Source: an uncultured Flavobacteriaceae bacterium (lineage in GTDB: Bacteria > Bacteroidota > Bacteroidia > Flavobacteriales > Flavobacteriaceae). From it: DNA of 64,000 bases. A program made the translations under genes and the position numbers. Under the pieces are notes generated by a model. That model saw nothing but the letters and a program-made list of their open reading frames with translations. It had not been told where the DNA came from and made no database searches. The stretch covers positions 1,480,308-1,544,307 of the forward strand of contig CANKZG010000001.1 in the NCBI GenBank assembly GCA_947488435.1, in the 5' to 3' direction. Of the stretch, positions 17,747 through 25,795 are shown one piece after another. The stretch's first letter is position 1. The number at the start of each line of letters is the position of its first letter.

Positions 17747-19454
17747 GAGTAACATCTTTTAAAGTGCTTTTCTCTATAATGTATGTTTCATTGCAAATTT
17801 TAGCAACTATGGGAGCATGTGATGCTAGTAAAATAGCGATATGATGTTGTTTGCAGTATTCTTGAAGAAATAATAATACTTGGAAGGCCAATGCTTCATC
17901 CAATTGATTGGTTATTTCGTCCAAAATAAGAAGATGGGGCTGAGCGTACAAAGCCCGTAAAAGCGCAATTCGTTGTTTTTGCCCTCCAGAAATTTGTCTG
18001 CTGTCATGAGTAAACATTGTTTGCAGCCCATCTTTCAGATTGGAAACAAAGGAAGTTAGCGATAACGCTTCTATAAGTTGATTGATACGTTGCATATCAA
18101 TTGCTTCAGCTTCCTGATGGATAATAATATTATCTAGTAAACTACCATTAAAAAAGAAGGGGTGTTGCGGTACATAACATACAAAAGGGAATATGTCATT
18201 ACACGAAGATATAGGAGTTTTGTCTACGGATAAATACCCCTCCTTAGGTGTTAGGAGACCCATAAATATATGTAGTAAGGTGGTTTTGCCGCTTCCTGAA
18301 ACCCCTTTGATACCAATCATTTTTCCTCGTTGTAATGTTAGCGAAACTTGTTCAAGTATGTTGATTTTGTTGGAATAAGAAAATGAAATATCATGAAGTG
18401 ATAATGTTTCCTTTAAAACAAGCGCCTTTTCCTTTGGAAGTATTACTTTGGTGGTAGCTTCCAGGATATCAACGCTATAGGCATACGACTTAAAATTAGT
18501 ATAGGCTAATATCAAGCTATTTAATGAGGGGAATAGTTTCAAAGAAATACCAGCAACGTAGGAAATTAAAAGCACTTTTTCCGAGGTAATATCGAAACTT
18601 CTGTTTATATAAAAAAGGAAAATGCAAAGACCCAAAATGACTATGATTTCAAGGTATTTGGTATTGGAACTCTGATGTTGTTTTAAACGTGCAAAGTTGG
18701 CATTAAAAACCTGAAGTGTCTTTCGAAACTGATCTTGAAAAAAAACTTCTTTACCCAAACTTTTAATTTCAAGAAACCCATCAATTATGTTTATGAGGTG
18801 AGAAGTAGCGGTTGAGTACGATTCTCGAATAGCACTTCCAAGTGCTGAAACCTTTCGTTTACGTCCCATGTACATGGCAAAAAAACTCAAACTGGTAATC
18901 GCGAAAATGATAAGTGAAAATTTAGGATACAATACAAGACTTGTTATGCTAATACTTGCAATAACTATAGCTTCTGTAAAAAGGGTATTGATAGAGAGTA
19001 AAATCCGATTTGCAAAATCGGTTCCGGACATCTGTATTTTTTGAATTTCTTTTCCTTTATCCATTTTTTGAACATGCTCCAAAGGGCTCGATAAAAAAAC
19101 TTTGGTCATTGATGTAGATAAAACCGTTGCAATATCAAAAACTAGGAAGGACTGAAATTTAATGATTCGTAATTGAATTATGTTTTTAAGAATAAATATA
19201 AGTACTACCCCTGTTATCCAGAATAGCATATTATCCTCCTGAAGAAAAGTAATGTCTTTTAAAATAGAAGGCATTTGATCCTTGTCCAATATAAAAATAA
19301 AGAGCGGAATAAAATAAGCAACCGAAAAAAGATCAAGAACAACGTTTGCTAAGGAAACCAGGGTATAAACTAAAGATTTTTGTCGAAACTCCAGAGGGAT
19401 AATCCGACGTATTTTTTTAAATAACTCCAGTTGTTTTATCAATAACTTAGTCAT
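17739..19454 (-). CDS. ABC exporter, fused membrane and ATPase domains
   Basis: 571 residues, the half-transporter length of MsbA/PglK-type exporters. Residues 1 to about 320 hold about six membrane segments (for example FIPLFIFIL, MLFWITGVVLIFIL, IIVILGLCIFLFYI). The ATPase domain has Walker A GVSGSGKTTLLHI, signature ISGGQKQRIALLRAL, Walker B LLILDEITNQLD and switch His in LLASHAPIV. It works as a dimer, moving a hydrophobic or lipid-linked substrate across the inner membrane. As the only transporter in the region it is the likely exporter of the cluster product. It overlaps its upstream neighbour by 8 bases. Confidence 0.92.
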   Translation of the reverse strand: MTKLLIKQLELFKKIRRIIPLEFRQKSLVYTLVSLANVVLDLFSVAYFIPLFIFILDKDQMPSILKDITFLQEDNMLFWITGVVLIFILKNIIQLRIIKFQSFLVFDIATVLSTSMTKVFLSSPLEHVQKMDKGKEIQKIQMSGTDFANRILLSINTLFTEAIVIASISITSLVLYPKFSLIIFAITSLSFFAMYMGRKRKVSALGSAIRESYSTATSHLINIIDGFLEIKSLGKEVFFQDQFRKTLQVFNANFARLKQHQSSNTKYLEIIVILGLCIFLFYINRSFDITSEKVLLISYVAGISLKLFPSLNSLILAYTNFKSYAYSVDILEATTKVILPKEKALVLKETLSLHDISFSYSNKINILEQVSLTLQRGKMIGIKGVSGSGKTTLLHIFMGLLTPKEGYLSVDKTPISSCNDIFPFVCYVPQHPFFFNGSLLDNIIIHQEAEAIDMQRINQLIEALSLTSFVSNLKDGLQTMFTHDSRQISGGQKQRIALLRALYAQPHLLILDEITNQLDEALAFQVLLFLQEYCKQHHIAILLASHAPIVAKICNETYIIEKSTLKDVTHA

Positions 19455-20226
19455 TTTTGGTCTCAGTTAGAATATATTGTAGCCACATAAATGGGGTGTC
19501 TTTTTTTCGAAATAGTTTTTGAAAGATTCCATTTTTAGGACGATATAGTACATCGAAATCCGCAATAGAATTCAAAGAATGGTGAAAGTAATTTGAAGCC
19601 ATTTCGGGAAATCCCAAACTTTCATAATACTGGAATGTTCGTTTTTTAGCATTAGCAATTTCGTTTTCTGGATAAAAAAAACTGTCGAGAATATGAATTT
19701 CTCCTTTTGGTTTCATAAAGGACTTTAACACTGAAAATAATGCCTTAAAATCCTCAAAATACTGAACACAAGCATTTAAAGTAATTAAATCATATTGTTG
19801 TTTAAAATGTTCCTGTCCTTCAAAAATATCTGCGTAAACGTATTGCAAGTTTTCCGCTTTAAAAACCGTATGAGCCTGTTCTAATTCGGGTGGATTTACA
19901 TCTAAACCTACAACAGTTAGGTGGTTTGAAAGAGTAGCCATTTTATGGGTAAACCAACCGTTACCACATCCAATATCTAAGATATGCAAAGGATTTGTTT
20001 TAGTACTTAGATGGTTTAAAAAACGTTCGGTGGAGCGTTGCCTTACTCTCCACTCGTTGAAATGGGGGTTTGAAGTTGAAATATAGGGTAGACTCTCAAC
20101 TTGTTCATCGGAGAGAATACGCCCTTCTTTTTCTCTCACATCTACGTATATATCAGAGAATTCCGTTTGAGGAGTTGTTAGATATCCAATGTTATTTTTG
20201 GTGTGGAGAAAATTAAATTTCATCAT
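19447..20226 (-). CDS. Class I SAM-dependent methyltransferase
   Basis: 259 residues. SAM motif I is HILDIGCGNGWFTHKM near residue 80, followed by VVGLDVNPPELEQA and YDLITLNACVQYFEDF. The domain is the methyltransferase 11/23 type that acts on small molecules. Two ATGs in a row begin the gene and both overlap the radical SAM stop (ATGATGA), so translation is coupled. With the adjacent B12-type radical SAM enzyme it forms one of two radical SAM/methyltransferase pairs in this operon. Confidence 0.85.
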   Translation of the reverse strand: MMKFNFLHTKNNIGYLTTPQTEFSDIYVDVREKEGRILSDEQVESLPYISTSNPHFNEWRVRQRSTERFLNHLSTKTNPLHILDIGCGNGWFTHKMATLSNHLTVVGLDVNPPELEQAHTVFKAENLQYVYADIFEGQEHFKQQYDLITLNACVQYFEDFKALFSVLKSFMKPKGEIHILDSFFYPENEIANAKKRTFQYYESLGFPEMASNYFHHSLNSIADFDVLYRPKNGIFQKLFRKKDTPFMWLQYILTETKND

Positions 20227-21623
20227 CGTAGTGAACTTTTAGATAATTTCATTCCCCAGTGAGCTGCTATTGATTTTACTTTTAATTTTAAAGTTATTGG
20301 AAGACTTCTTTTGCCTCCTTTAAGAAGTTCTTTGTGGTAGTTAACCTCGCTTACCACTCGTTTTACAGCGAAATCGTAAAATTTTCTGGGATAAGTGCGT
20401 TTAAAATCAATTTCGCGATCCGTGGAGGTTTTCCAATCGGGCAGTGTTGTAATTTTATCTTCTATTTCGCTGTATAAAGAAGTCCCCTTAATTGGATAAG
20501 CAACTGTAATGGTATAGTGTGTAGGATTGGCTTCCTTAAGATATTGGATTGTAGTGTTAATATCGGCTTCATTTTCTCCTGGATACCCCAACATAATAAA
20601 AGTGCCGGTTTCCATTCCCAAGCGATTGGTTTTTTGGATAGCTTCTTTCACCACATTTACATCGACACGCCTGTCCATAGCATCAATTATTTTTTGCGAA
20701 CCACTTTCCGCACCTATCCATATTCTGTAACAACCAGCTTCTTTGAGTAGTTGTAATATTTCATCAGTAAGACGTTCCGCTCGTGTAATACATTCAAAAG
20801 GGATAATGGTCTTACTCCTCATGACTTCTTCATGAAAGCTACGTATCCATTTATGACTTACCGTAAAAACATCATCTACAAACCAAATAGCATCTGGATT
20901 ATAACGTGTTTTTAGCATTTGAAGTTCTTCTACGACTTTATTTGCAGGTCTTCTTCGATAGCTCTGTCCATATACCGCAGTACTACACCATTTGCAAGTG
21001 TACGGACAGCCTCTTTGAGTACTTACAGTCATCGAGCTTGTTCCATGGTGCGTTTTCCAGGTATCTAAATATTTTTCCATTGCAATGGCCTCTCTATTAG
21101 GCAGAGGTAGTTGCGATAGATCTTTCATTTTTACGCGTGCAGGAGTTTTACATATCTTTCCATTCGCTAAGTACGCGATGCCATTAATTGCACGAACGTC
21201 TTTTTGATGTTGAATCGCAGTATATAATTCAAACAATGTTTCTTCTCCTTCTCCTAAAATAAGAAAATGAGCTGCCGCTTTTTGTAAATAATTTTCTGTG
21301 TTATAAGTAATATCGGGGCCTCCTAATATAATTTTTGGAAATCCATAGCGCTTATTAGATTTTAACTCTTGAATGAGCTGCACCACCTTTATCTTTGTCA
21401 TTAGATTGGTGTAAATGGCAATGACACTGGGTTTTTTTTTAGCAATATAGTTGAGTTGCTCCTCGCGTGTGGCAAAAGTAGAATCAAAAACGTCATTCGA
21501 AATACCTTGCTCTTTAAGGTAAGCAGAGATATATAAAAGCCCAAGCGGAGGATAGGGCTTCATAATTTGTTGCTCCTTTGTATCTTCTAAAAGATAATAT
21601 GCGTGGGTAAGTAACAAGCTCAT
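20223..21623 (-). CDS. B12-binding-type radical SAM protein (paralog of 22410-23873)
   Basis: About 466 residues from the ATG at 21621-21623, which overlaps the upstream methyltransferase stop (ATGA). The N-terminal domain has KPYPPLGLLYISAYLKEQGI, the usual opening of cobalamin-binding class B radical SAM enzymes, and IILGGPDITYN. The core has STQRGCPYTCKWCSTAVYG (CxxxCxxC), FVDDVFTVS and RIWIGAESGSQKIIDAMDRR. It ends with KFYDFAVKRVVSEVNYHKELL. It resembles its neighbour at 22410 throughout, so they are duplicates. Methyl transfer to carbon or phosphorus, or ring rearrangement, are possible reactions. Confidence 0.87.
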   Translation of the reverse strand: MSLLLTHAYYLLEDTKEQQIMKPYPPLGLLYISAYLKEQGISNDVFDSTFATREEQLNYIAKKKPSVIAIYTNLMTKIKVVQLIQELKSNKRYGFPKIILGGPDITYNTENYLQKAAAHFLILGEGEETLFELYTAIQHQKDVRAINGIAYLANGKICKTPARVKMKDLSQLPLPNREAIAMEKYLDTWKTHHGTSSMTVSTQRGCPYTCKWCSTAVYGQSYRRRPANKVVEELQMLKTRYNPDAIWFVDDVFTVSHKWIRSFHEEVMRSKTIIPFECITRAERLTDEILQLLKEAGCYRIWIGAESGSQKIIDAMDRRVDVNVVKEAIQKTNRLGMETGTFIMLGYPGENEADINTTIQYLKEANPTHYTITVAYPIKGTSLYSEIEDKITTLPDWKTSTDREIDFKRTYPRKFYDFAVKRVVSEVNYHKELLKGGKRSLPITLKLKVKSIAAHWGMKLSKSSLR

Positions 21624-22423
21624 TTCTTTTTCAATATAATTATAAAATGATCGGCATATGAGCTTAACCAACTAAAATATGTTAATTTTTGATCAAGCCA
21701 CCCCAGAAAAGAAAGTATACGCCCTTTGTTTCTGAAAAAGGGTTCTAAATACGAGGGAGGAATCATAAAACCAATAGGTTTTACCATTTCGACGGTGTAT
21801 TTACCTTTCGTCATTTCTATAATCTGTTTGGGGTCGTAATACCATGTGGGTACAATCGTGCCATCTACATGGGCAGAAACGCTAGCACTTGTATTTCTTC
21901 GAAAAGCTTTTTTGAGATCTCCTTTACTACTAAAATAACATCGTTCCCATAGACACTTTTTTGGCATTAATACCAGTGCAAGTGTTCCATTTTCTTTTAA
22001 AATTAAATCCGTTGTATGGAAAAAGTGTTTTAAGCTCTTAGTGTCAATACAGTTTAGACCTCCAAAATTCGAAAATATCATATCGAATTGATGTTCAAAT
22101 AGGGACTCATCTATATGAGCGACATCTACTTGTTTGAAAGTGACTGCGTAGGACGGTTTAGCCTTTGCAGTAGCTTTTTCCAGCATTTTTAACGAAATGT
22201 CCGTAGCCAATACATCATAGCCTTGTTTTGAAAACCAAATGGCATCCTCTCCAGTACCACAATTGACTTCTAAAATTTTAGAGTGACTAGGATTTCCTAT
22301 ATTTTTTAGGGATTTTTTTAAGTAATAATAAACACGATTTCGTTGTAACTTACCAATTTGGGTATGCGTAAAAGTTGTGTCATAAATTGTTGCTGCTGCG
22401 TCAAAATCATTAGTTGTTAACAT
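21620..22423 (-). CDS. Class I SAM-dependent methyltransferase
   Basis: About 267 residues from the ATG at 22421-22423; the frame opens further upstream, but that would lengthen the overlap with the preceding gene to over 60 bases. MLTTNDFDAAATIYDTTF, then SAM motif I KILEVNCGTGEDAIWFS and VLATDISLKMLEKA, and MIFSNFGGLNCI. The C-terminal KPIGFMIPPSYLEPFF resembles ubiquinone/menaquinone-type and small-molecule O-methyltransferases. The start overlaps the upstream radical SAM gene by 14 bases and the stop overlaps the downstream one by 4, so it is sandwiched between the two paralogs. Confidence 0.85.
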   Translation of the reverse strand: MLTTNDFDAAATIYDTTFTHTQIGKLQRNRVYYYLKKSLKNIGNPSHSKILEVNCGTGEDAIWFSKQGYDVLATDISLKMLEKATAKAKPSYAVTFKQVDVAHIDESLFEHQFDMIFSNFGGLNCIDTKSLKHFFHTTDLILKENGTLALVLMPKKCLWERCYFSSKGDLKKAFRRNTSASVSAHVDGTIVPTWYYDPKQIIEMTKGKYTVEMVKPIGFMIPPSYLEPFFRNKGRILSFLGWLDQKLTYFSWLSSYADHFIIILKKK

Positions 22424-23873
22424 GCCGCATTCCTTTAAGTTGTGCAGCATATAAGGCAGCCATTGGCGCATAATAGGCGTATAGCACTATTGAACGAATT
22501 TTTTCAAAAGTGATCTTAAACGGATGTTTTATAAGAGTTTTAGCATTTTTAATTCCTAAACTTTTTCGATACTCTTTGTGCACATATTTATGAAGCTTTC
22601 GATAAAATTTGGAATTGAATGTCCCACTAAACATCATAGCAAGATCATTGGAATCTGTCCAATTTGCTTTTAATTTCAGATCATCTTTTACTTTTTCGTA
22701 AAATTTAGTTCCAGGAAGCGGATAAGAAACTGAAATTCCTAAATTATCCGGAACTAGATCTTTAATCATTTGAATGGTCTTTTGAATGTCACTTTTAGTT
22801 TCGTCCAAATAACCGAATTGAATAAAAAAGGCAACCCGAATGTCTTTTAGTTTTAGCAATTGTGTAGCTTCATAAATTTGTTCCACCTTGGTACCCTTAT
22901 CCATACCATCTAGAATTTTTTGAGAACCACTTTCTGCTCCTACCCAAACCTCTTCAAGACCCGAATCGGCAAGTGCTTCTATGGTATCTTCTTTTAGCAA
23001 AAGATCCACTCTACTCTGAATATAATAACGTATGGAAACTTCTTTAGCTTTCAATTCATCCCTAAACGACTGCACCCATTGTGGTTTAAGGCCGAAAATG
23101 TCATCACACATCCAGAATCGCTTCACCTTATAGTGCTCCTGTAGATATTGAATATGATTTACAATATACTTTGGCGAATGTGAATTGTATCGGTTCCCAT
23201 AAATAGGCTTGGCACACCAGTTACATTTATAAGGGCATCCGCGAGTTGTTGCTAAATTAAGTGTAAATTCTTTTCCTCCTTGTTTCCAAATGGTTTTGTA
23301 CGCGTCCATTTGAATTAAATCCCAGGCCGGAAGAGGAAGCTCGTCCAAATGCTGCAGCACTGGTCTTTTGGGGTTTTTGACGATTTCTCCATTTTTTTTG
23401 CTTACCACGCCCTTTAGATTACTTGCCTCCTCGCCAGTTTCTAGAGCGTCAATTAAATCGTGGAGTGTTATCTCTCCTTCTCCTTGAATGATATAATCAG
23501 CATGATTTGCTAAGTATTTCTCATAGTGATCTGTAGAATCTGAACTGCAAACAATGGTGGTGCATTGATGTTCTTTGCCAATTTTAAGCATCTCAAAAGC
23601 GGCTTCTCGCATCGTGGTTAAGCACATTTTAGTGAGATAATTAAACCCGTCATCATACAATACCAAATATTTTGGTTTCTGTTGTTCGAGTTTCTTCGTA
23701 ATACTATAAGGATTGTCCAACAAATTGGTGTCAAACAAATCTACAGTATACCCTTTTTTACGCATTAAAGCAGCTGCATAAATGGTACCCAATGGAGGGT
23801 AAGGTGTCTTGTTTTTCCATTGTTTGGCATCCAACGGATAATAATAAGAATGAGAAAAAAGAATATTACTCAT
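22410..23873 (-). CDS. B12-binding-type radical SAM protein (paralog of 20223-21623)
   Basis: 487 residues. The N-terminus has KTPYPPLGTIYAAALMRKKGY and VDLFDTNLLD, the cobalamin-domain opening; no DxHxxG is seen, as is usual in class B radical SAM methyltransferases. The core has TRGCPYKCNWCAKPIYG (CxxxCxxC), FWMCDDIFGLKPQW and EEVWVGAESGSQKILDGMDKG. ISVSYPLPGTKFYEKV is shared in pattern with the paralog. It overlaps the nucleotidyltransferase gene by 8 bases. The iron-sulfur site is intact, so the enzyme should be active. Confidence 0.88.
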   Translation of the reverse strand: MSNILFSHSYYYPLDAKQWKNKTPYPPLGTIYAAALMRKKGYTVDLFDTNLLDNPYSITKKLEQQKPKYLVLYDDGFNYLTKMCLTTMREAAFEMLKIGKEHQCTTIVCSSDSTDHYEKYLANHADYIIQGEGEITLHDLIDALETGEEASNLKGVVSKKNGEIVKNPKRPVLQHLDELPLPAWDLIQMDAYKTIWKQGGKEFTLNLATTRGCPYKCNWCAKPIYGNRYNSHSPKYIVNHIQYLQEHYKVKRFWMCDDIFGLKPQWVQSFRDELKAKEVSIRYYIQSRVDLLLKEDTIEALADSGLEEVWVGAESGSQKILDGMDKGTKVEQIYEATQLLKLKDIRVAFFIQFGYLDETKSDIQKTIQMIKDLVPDNLGISVSYPLPGTKFYEKVKDDLKLKANWTDSNDLAMMFSGTFNSKFYRKLHKYVHKEYRKSLGIKNAKTLIKHPFKITFEKIRSIVLYAYYAPMAALYAAQLKGMRHVNN

Positions 23874-24762
23874 AAAAGTATTCTTTTAGTTCCAAATCCT
23901 GCTTTTCTATAACTTGTTGTTGCGAGTTTTTGTAAATCGTTAATATCTTTTTCTGAAACAAGTTGCGATGTCCTTTAAAAACTCCTTTGTGTATAACCAA
24001 TTCCCCATTTTTGTGAGATTCTTCTCTTACAGAACTCCCAGAACTCTGTGTTTTTAAATAGATACGAAGAAGTCGGTTATTTAACCAATTGGCTATGGGT
24101 AAAGATAAAATATATTCCAATAAATTCTTAATCCGCGTTTGTTTCGGATTAGCCACATCACTCTTTTCTATTGAAATATTAGGCAAGTATTCATAAACCC
24201 AATCTAAATTTTCTTTTATAAAATCGTTGTATAAATTGCCTCCTGATAGTGGAATCAAGGTTACGATTTCCATTGCTGTATATAGATTCCTACTCTCGAT
24301 ACTCAGATGGTTATAGTCAATAAGAAAATTTACACAAAGGCTGTTTCTGGCAAATAGCCTTCTAAAAGAACCTATTAAAAATTTTGAGATGGCAATATTA
24401 CCAGGTTTCATTATTACAAAAAAATCAATATCAGATTCCTCGTCCATATAGCCCTTAGAAAGTGAACCGGAGATCATTACTGAACGTACCAAAGGGAATG
24501 CATTCAATATCTTAGACATCCGTTTGGCTTTGAACATTTTCTTTTTTGCGAGAGCACTTCCTTTTTGACGGCGCGTTACCCATGAAGGATCTTCTTTAGG
24601 AAGGTAATATTCTCCAATCTTAAATATCTTTTTTTTCTTAACAAGTAACTCGAGTGACTCGATAACAGAAGCAGTTTTATATTGCGAAAACTTAAGCGCT
24701 TCTTCCTTAGTCAAGGGATATTTGAAAATTGCAAAGTACAAGAAGGTGTGTAGTAATTTCAT
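23866..24762 (-). CDS. Nucleotidyltransferase-domain protein with N-terminal winged-helix-like region
   Basis: About 298 residues from the ATG at 24760-24762; another ATG five codons upstream would overlap the small ORF. The first 90 residues (TFLYFAIFKYPLTKEEA, ASVIESLELLVKKKKI, GEYYLP) look like a winged helix. The nucleotidyltransferase motif is MISGSLSKGYMDEESDIDFF, the GS...DxD of the DNA polymerase beta-like superfamily, with a third Asp in VNFLIDYNHLS. It may adenylylate or otherwise nucleotidylate a small molecule or protein. The ATG is 2 bases after the stop of the small ORF, indicating coupling. Confidence 0.75.
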   Translation of the reverse strand: MKLLHTFLYFAIFKYPLTKEEALKFSQYKTASVIESLELLVKKKKIFKIGEYYLPKEDPSWVTRRQKGSALAKKKMFKAKRMSKILNAFPLVRSVMISGSLSKGYMDEESDIDFFVIMKPGNIAISKFLIGSFRRLFARNSLCVNFLIDYNHLSIESRNLYTAMEIVTLIPLSGGNLYNDFIKENLDWVYEYLPNISIEKSDVANPKQTRIKNLLEYILSLPIANWLNNRLLRIYLKTQSSGSSVREESHKNGELVIHKGVFKGHRNLFQKKILTIYKNSQQQVIEKQDLELKEYFYE

Positions 24763-24764
24763 GT

Positions 24765-24971
24765 TTAAAATCGCCAATTTTTTTTAGTGATATAAGCTGA
24801 AATATACAATTTGGACAAACTACTCTTTTCTTTCGCTTTTGGCATTTTAAAGATATTTTTTATTGAAATATTTAGAGGAAAATAAAACGTCAGTCTCCAA
24901 ATAATATCCTTGAAAAAAAGGGAATTAGGGGCATATAAAAAATCCCCGAAAGTAGCATTCAGAATCTTCAT
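24765..24971 (-). CDS. Unrecognised 68-residue protein at the head of the operon
   Basis: The ATG at 24969-24971 starts MKILNATFGDFLYAPNSLFF; the frame also extends to a TTG at 25001. The protein is rich in Phe, Tyr, Ile and Leu in its first 40 residues (WRLTFYFPLNISIKNIF) and in Lys, Ser afterwards, ending KKNWRF. I do not recognise it. Its stop is 2 bases before the nucleotidyltransferase start (TAAACATG), and the operon order suggests it is translated. It could be a membrane-associated small protein, a peptide substrate, or the remnant of a longer gene. Confidence 0.5.
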   Translation of the reverse strand: MKILNATFGDFLYAPNSLFFKDIIWRLTFYFPLNISIKNIFKMPKAKEKSSLSKLYISAYITKKNWRF

Positions 24972-25156
24972 TTCAATTTCTTTTTTGCTTAAATGTAGCA
25001 ATAAAAAGTAAATAGAGAGTTATACGAACCAACTTAGTTTATCTTAAAGCGAGTAACTTACAAAAAAAAATGTTTTTTGTTGCAATGGTAGAAAAGTTGA
25101 AACTGCAAGAGCTTGTGAAAAAGAAAACCTGATGCTATATTAATTAGATTATTTTT

Positions 25157-25795
25157 TTAATTAGGCACATTCAACCATTTTTGAGCGTATCGAGCTAAAC
25201 CTACATTGCTTTTAATTCCTAATTTTTTATGTATGTTTTTTCGGTGGGTATCGACCGTAAAACGGCTAAGATGCAATTCTTCAGCTATTTGTAAACTACT
25301 CTTTCCTTGCGCAATAAGAATTAATATTTGTTGCTCGCGGCGTGTAATTTTTAATTCATCTTTAATGGTTTCTTTAGAGAGCCATCGTTTATAAATAGAC
25401 TGAAACTTTTGGCTCACATAAATGTTACCACTAACCACGCTATGTATTGCCTGAACAAGTTCTTTTTTTTCAGCGTTTTTAACAATATAACCTTTTGCAC
25501 CAGCATCTAACATTTCCATAACCTCAGACTCCTGATCTAACATACTGAGCGCAATTATGGCAATGGTTGGATACTCTTTTTTCATAAGTTTTGTAATTGT
25601 AATGCCATCCATAATAGGCATCCGAATATCCGAAAGAACAACATGCGGCTTTTCTTCCTGCGTAACCAAATTAAAAAGTTCTATTCCATTCTTTGCGGTA
25701 CCTATAATCTCTATCCCCAGTTCTTTGGAAAGAATGGATGCAAGTCCTTCTAGGAATAAGATATGATCATCAACAAGAATTACTCGTATCCTCAT
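25157..25795 (-). CDS. NarL/FixJ-type response regulator
   Basis: 212 residues. The receiver domain (1-120) has the acid pocket VDDH at 9-10, phospho-acceptor Asp56 in LSDIRMPIMDG, ALSML for the switch Thr/Ser and YIVKNAEKK with the conserved Lys. The output domain (about 145-205) is a LuxR helix-turn-helix: ITRREQQILILIAQGKSSLQIAEELHLSRFTVDTHRKNIHKKLG. Its ATG overlaps the kinase stop by four bases. It is the last gene before the biosynthetic operon, 185 bases upstream of the small ORF on the same strand. Confidence 0.95.
   Translation of the reverse strand: MRIRVILVDDHILFLEGLASILSKELGIEIIGTAKNGIELFNLVTQEEKPHVVLSDIRMPIMDGITITKLMKKEYPTIAIIALSMLDQESEVMEMLDAGAKGYIVKNAEKKELVQAIHSVVSGNIYVSQKFQSIYKRWLSKETIKDELKITRREQQILILIAQGKSSLQIAEELHLSRFTVDTHRKNIHKKLGIKSNVGLARYAQKWLNVPN

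Noticed and set aside
24972-25156. Cobalamin riboswitch before the B12-type radical SAM operon
   Set aside because: The 185 bases show no B12-box-like sequence or GC-rich fold; only a weak TACATTTA -7-like element near the small ORF.
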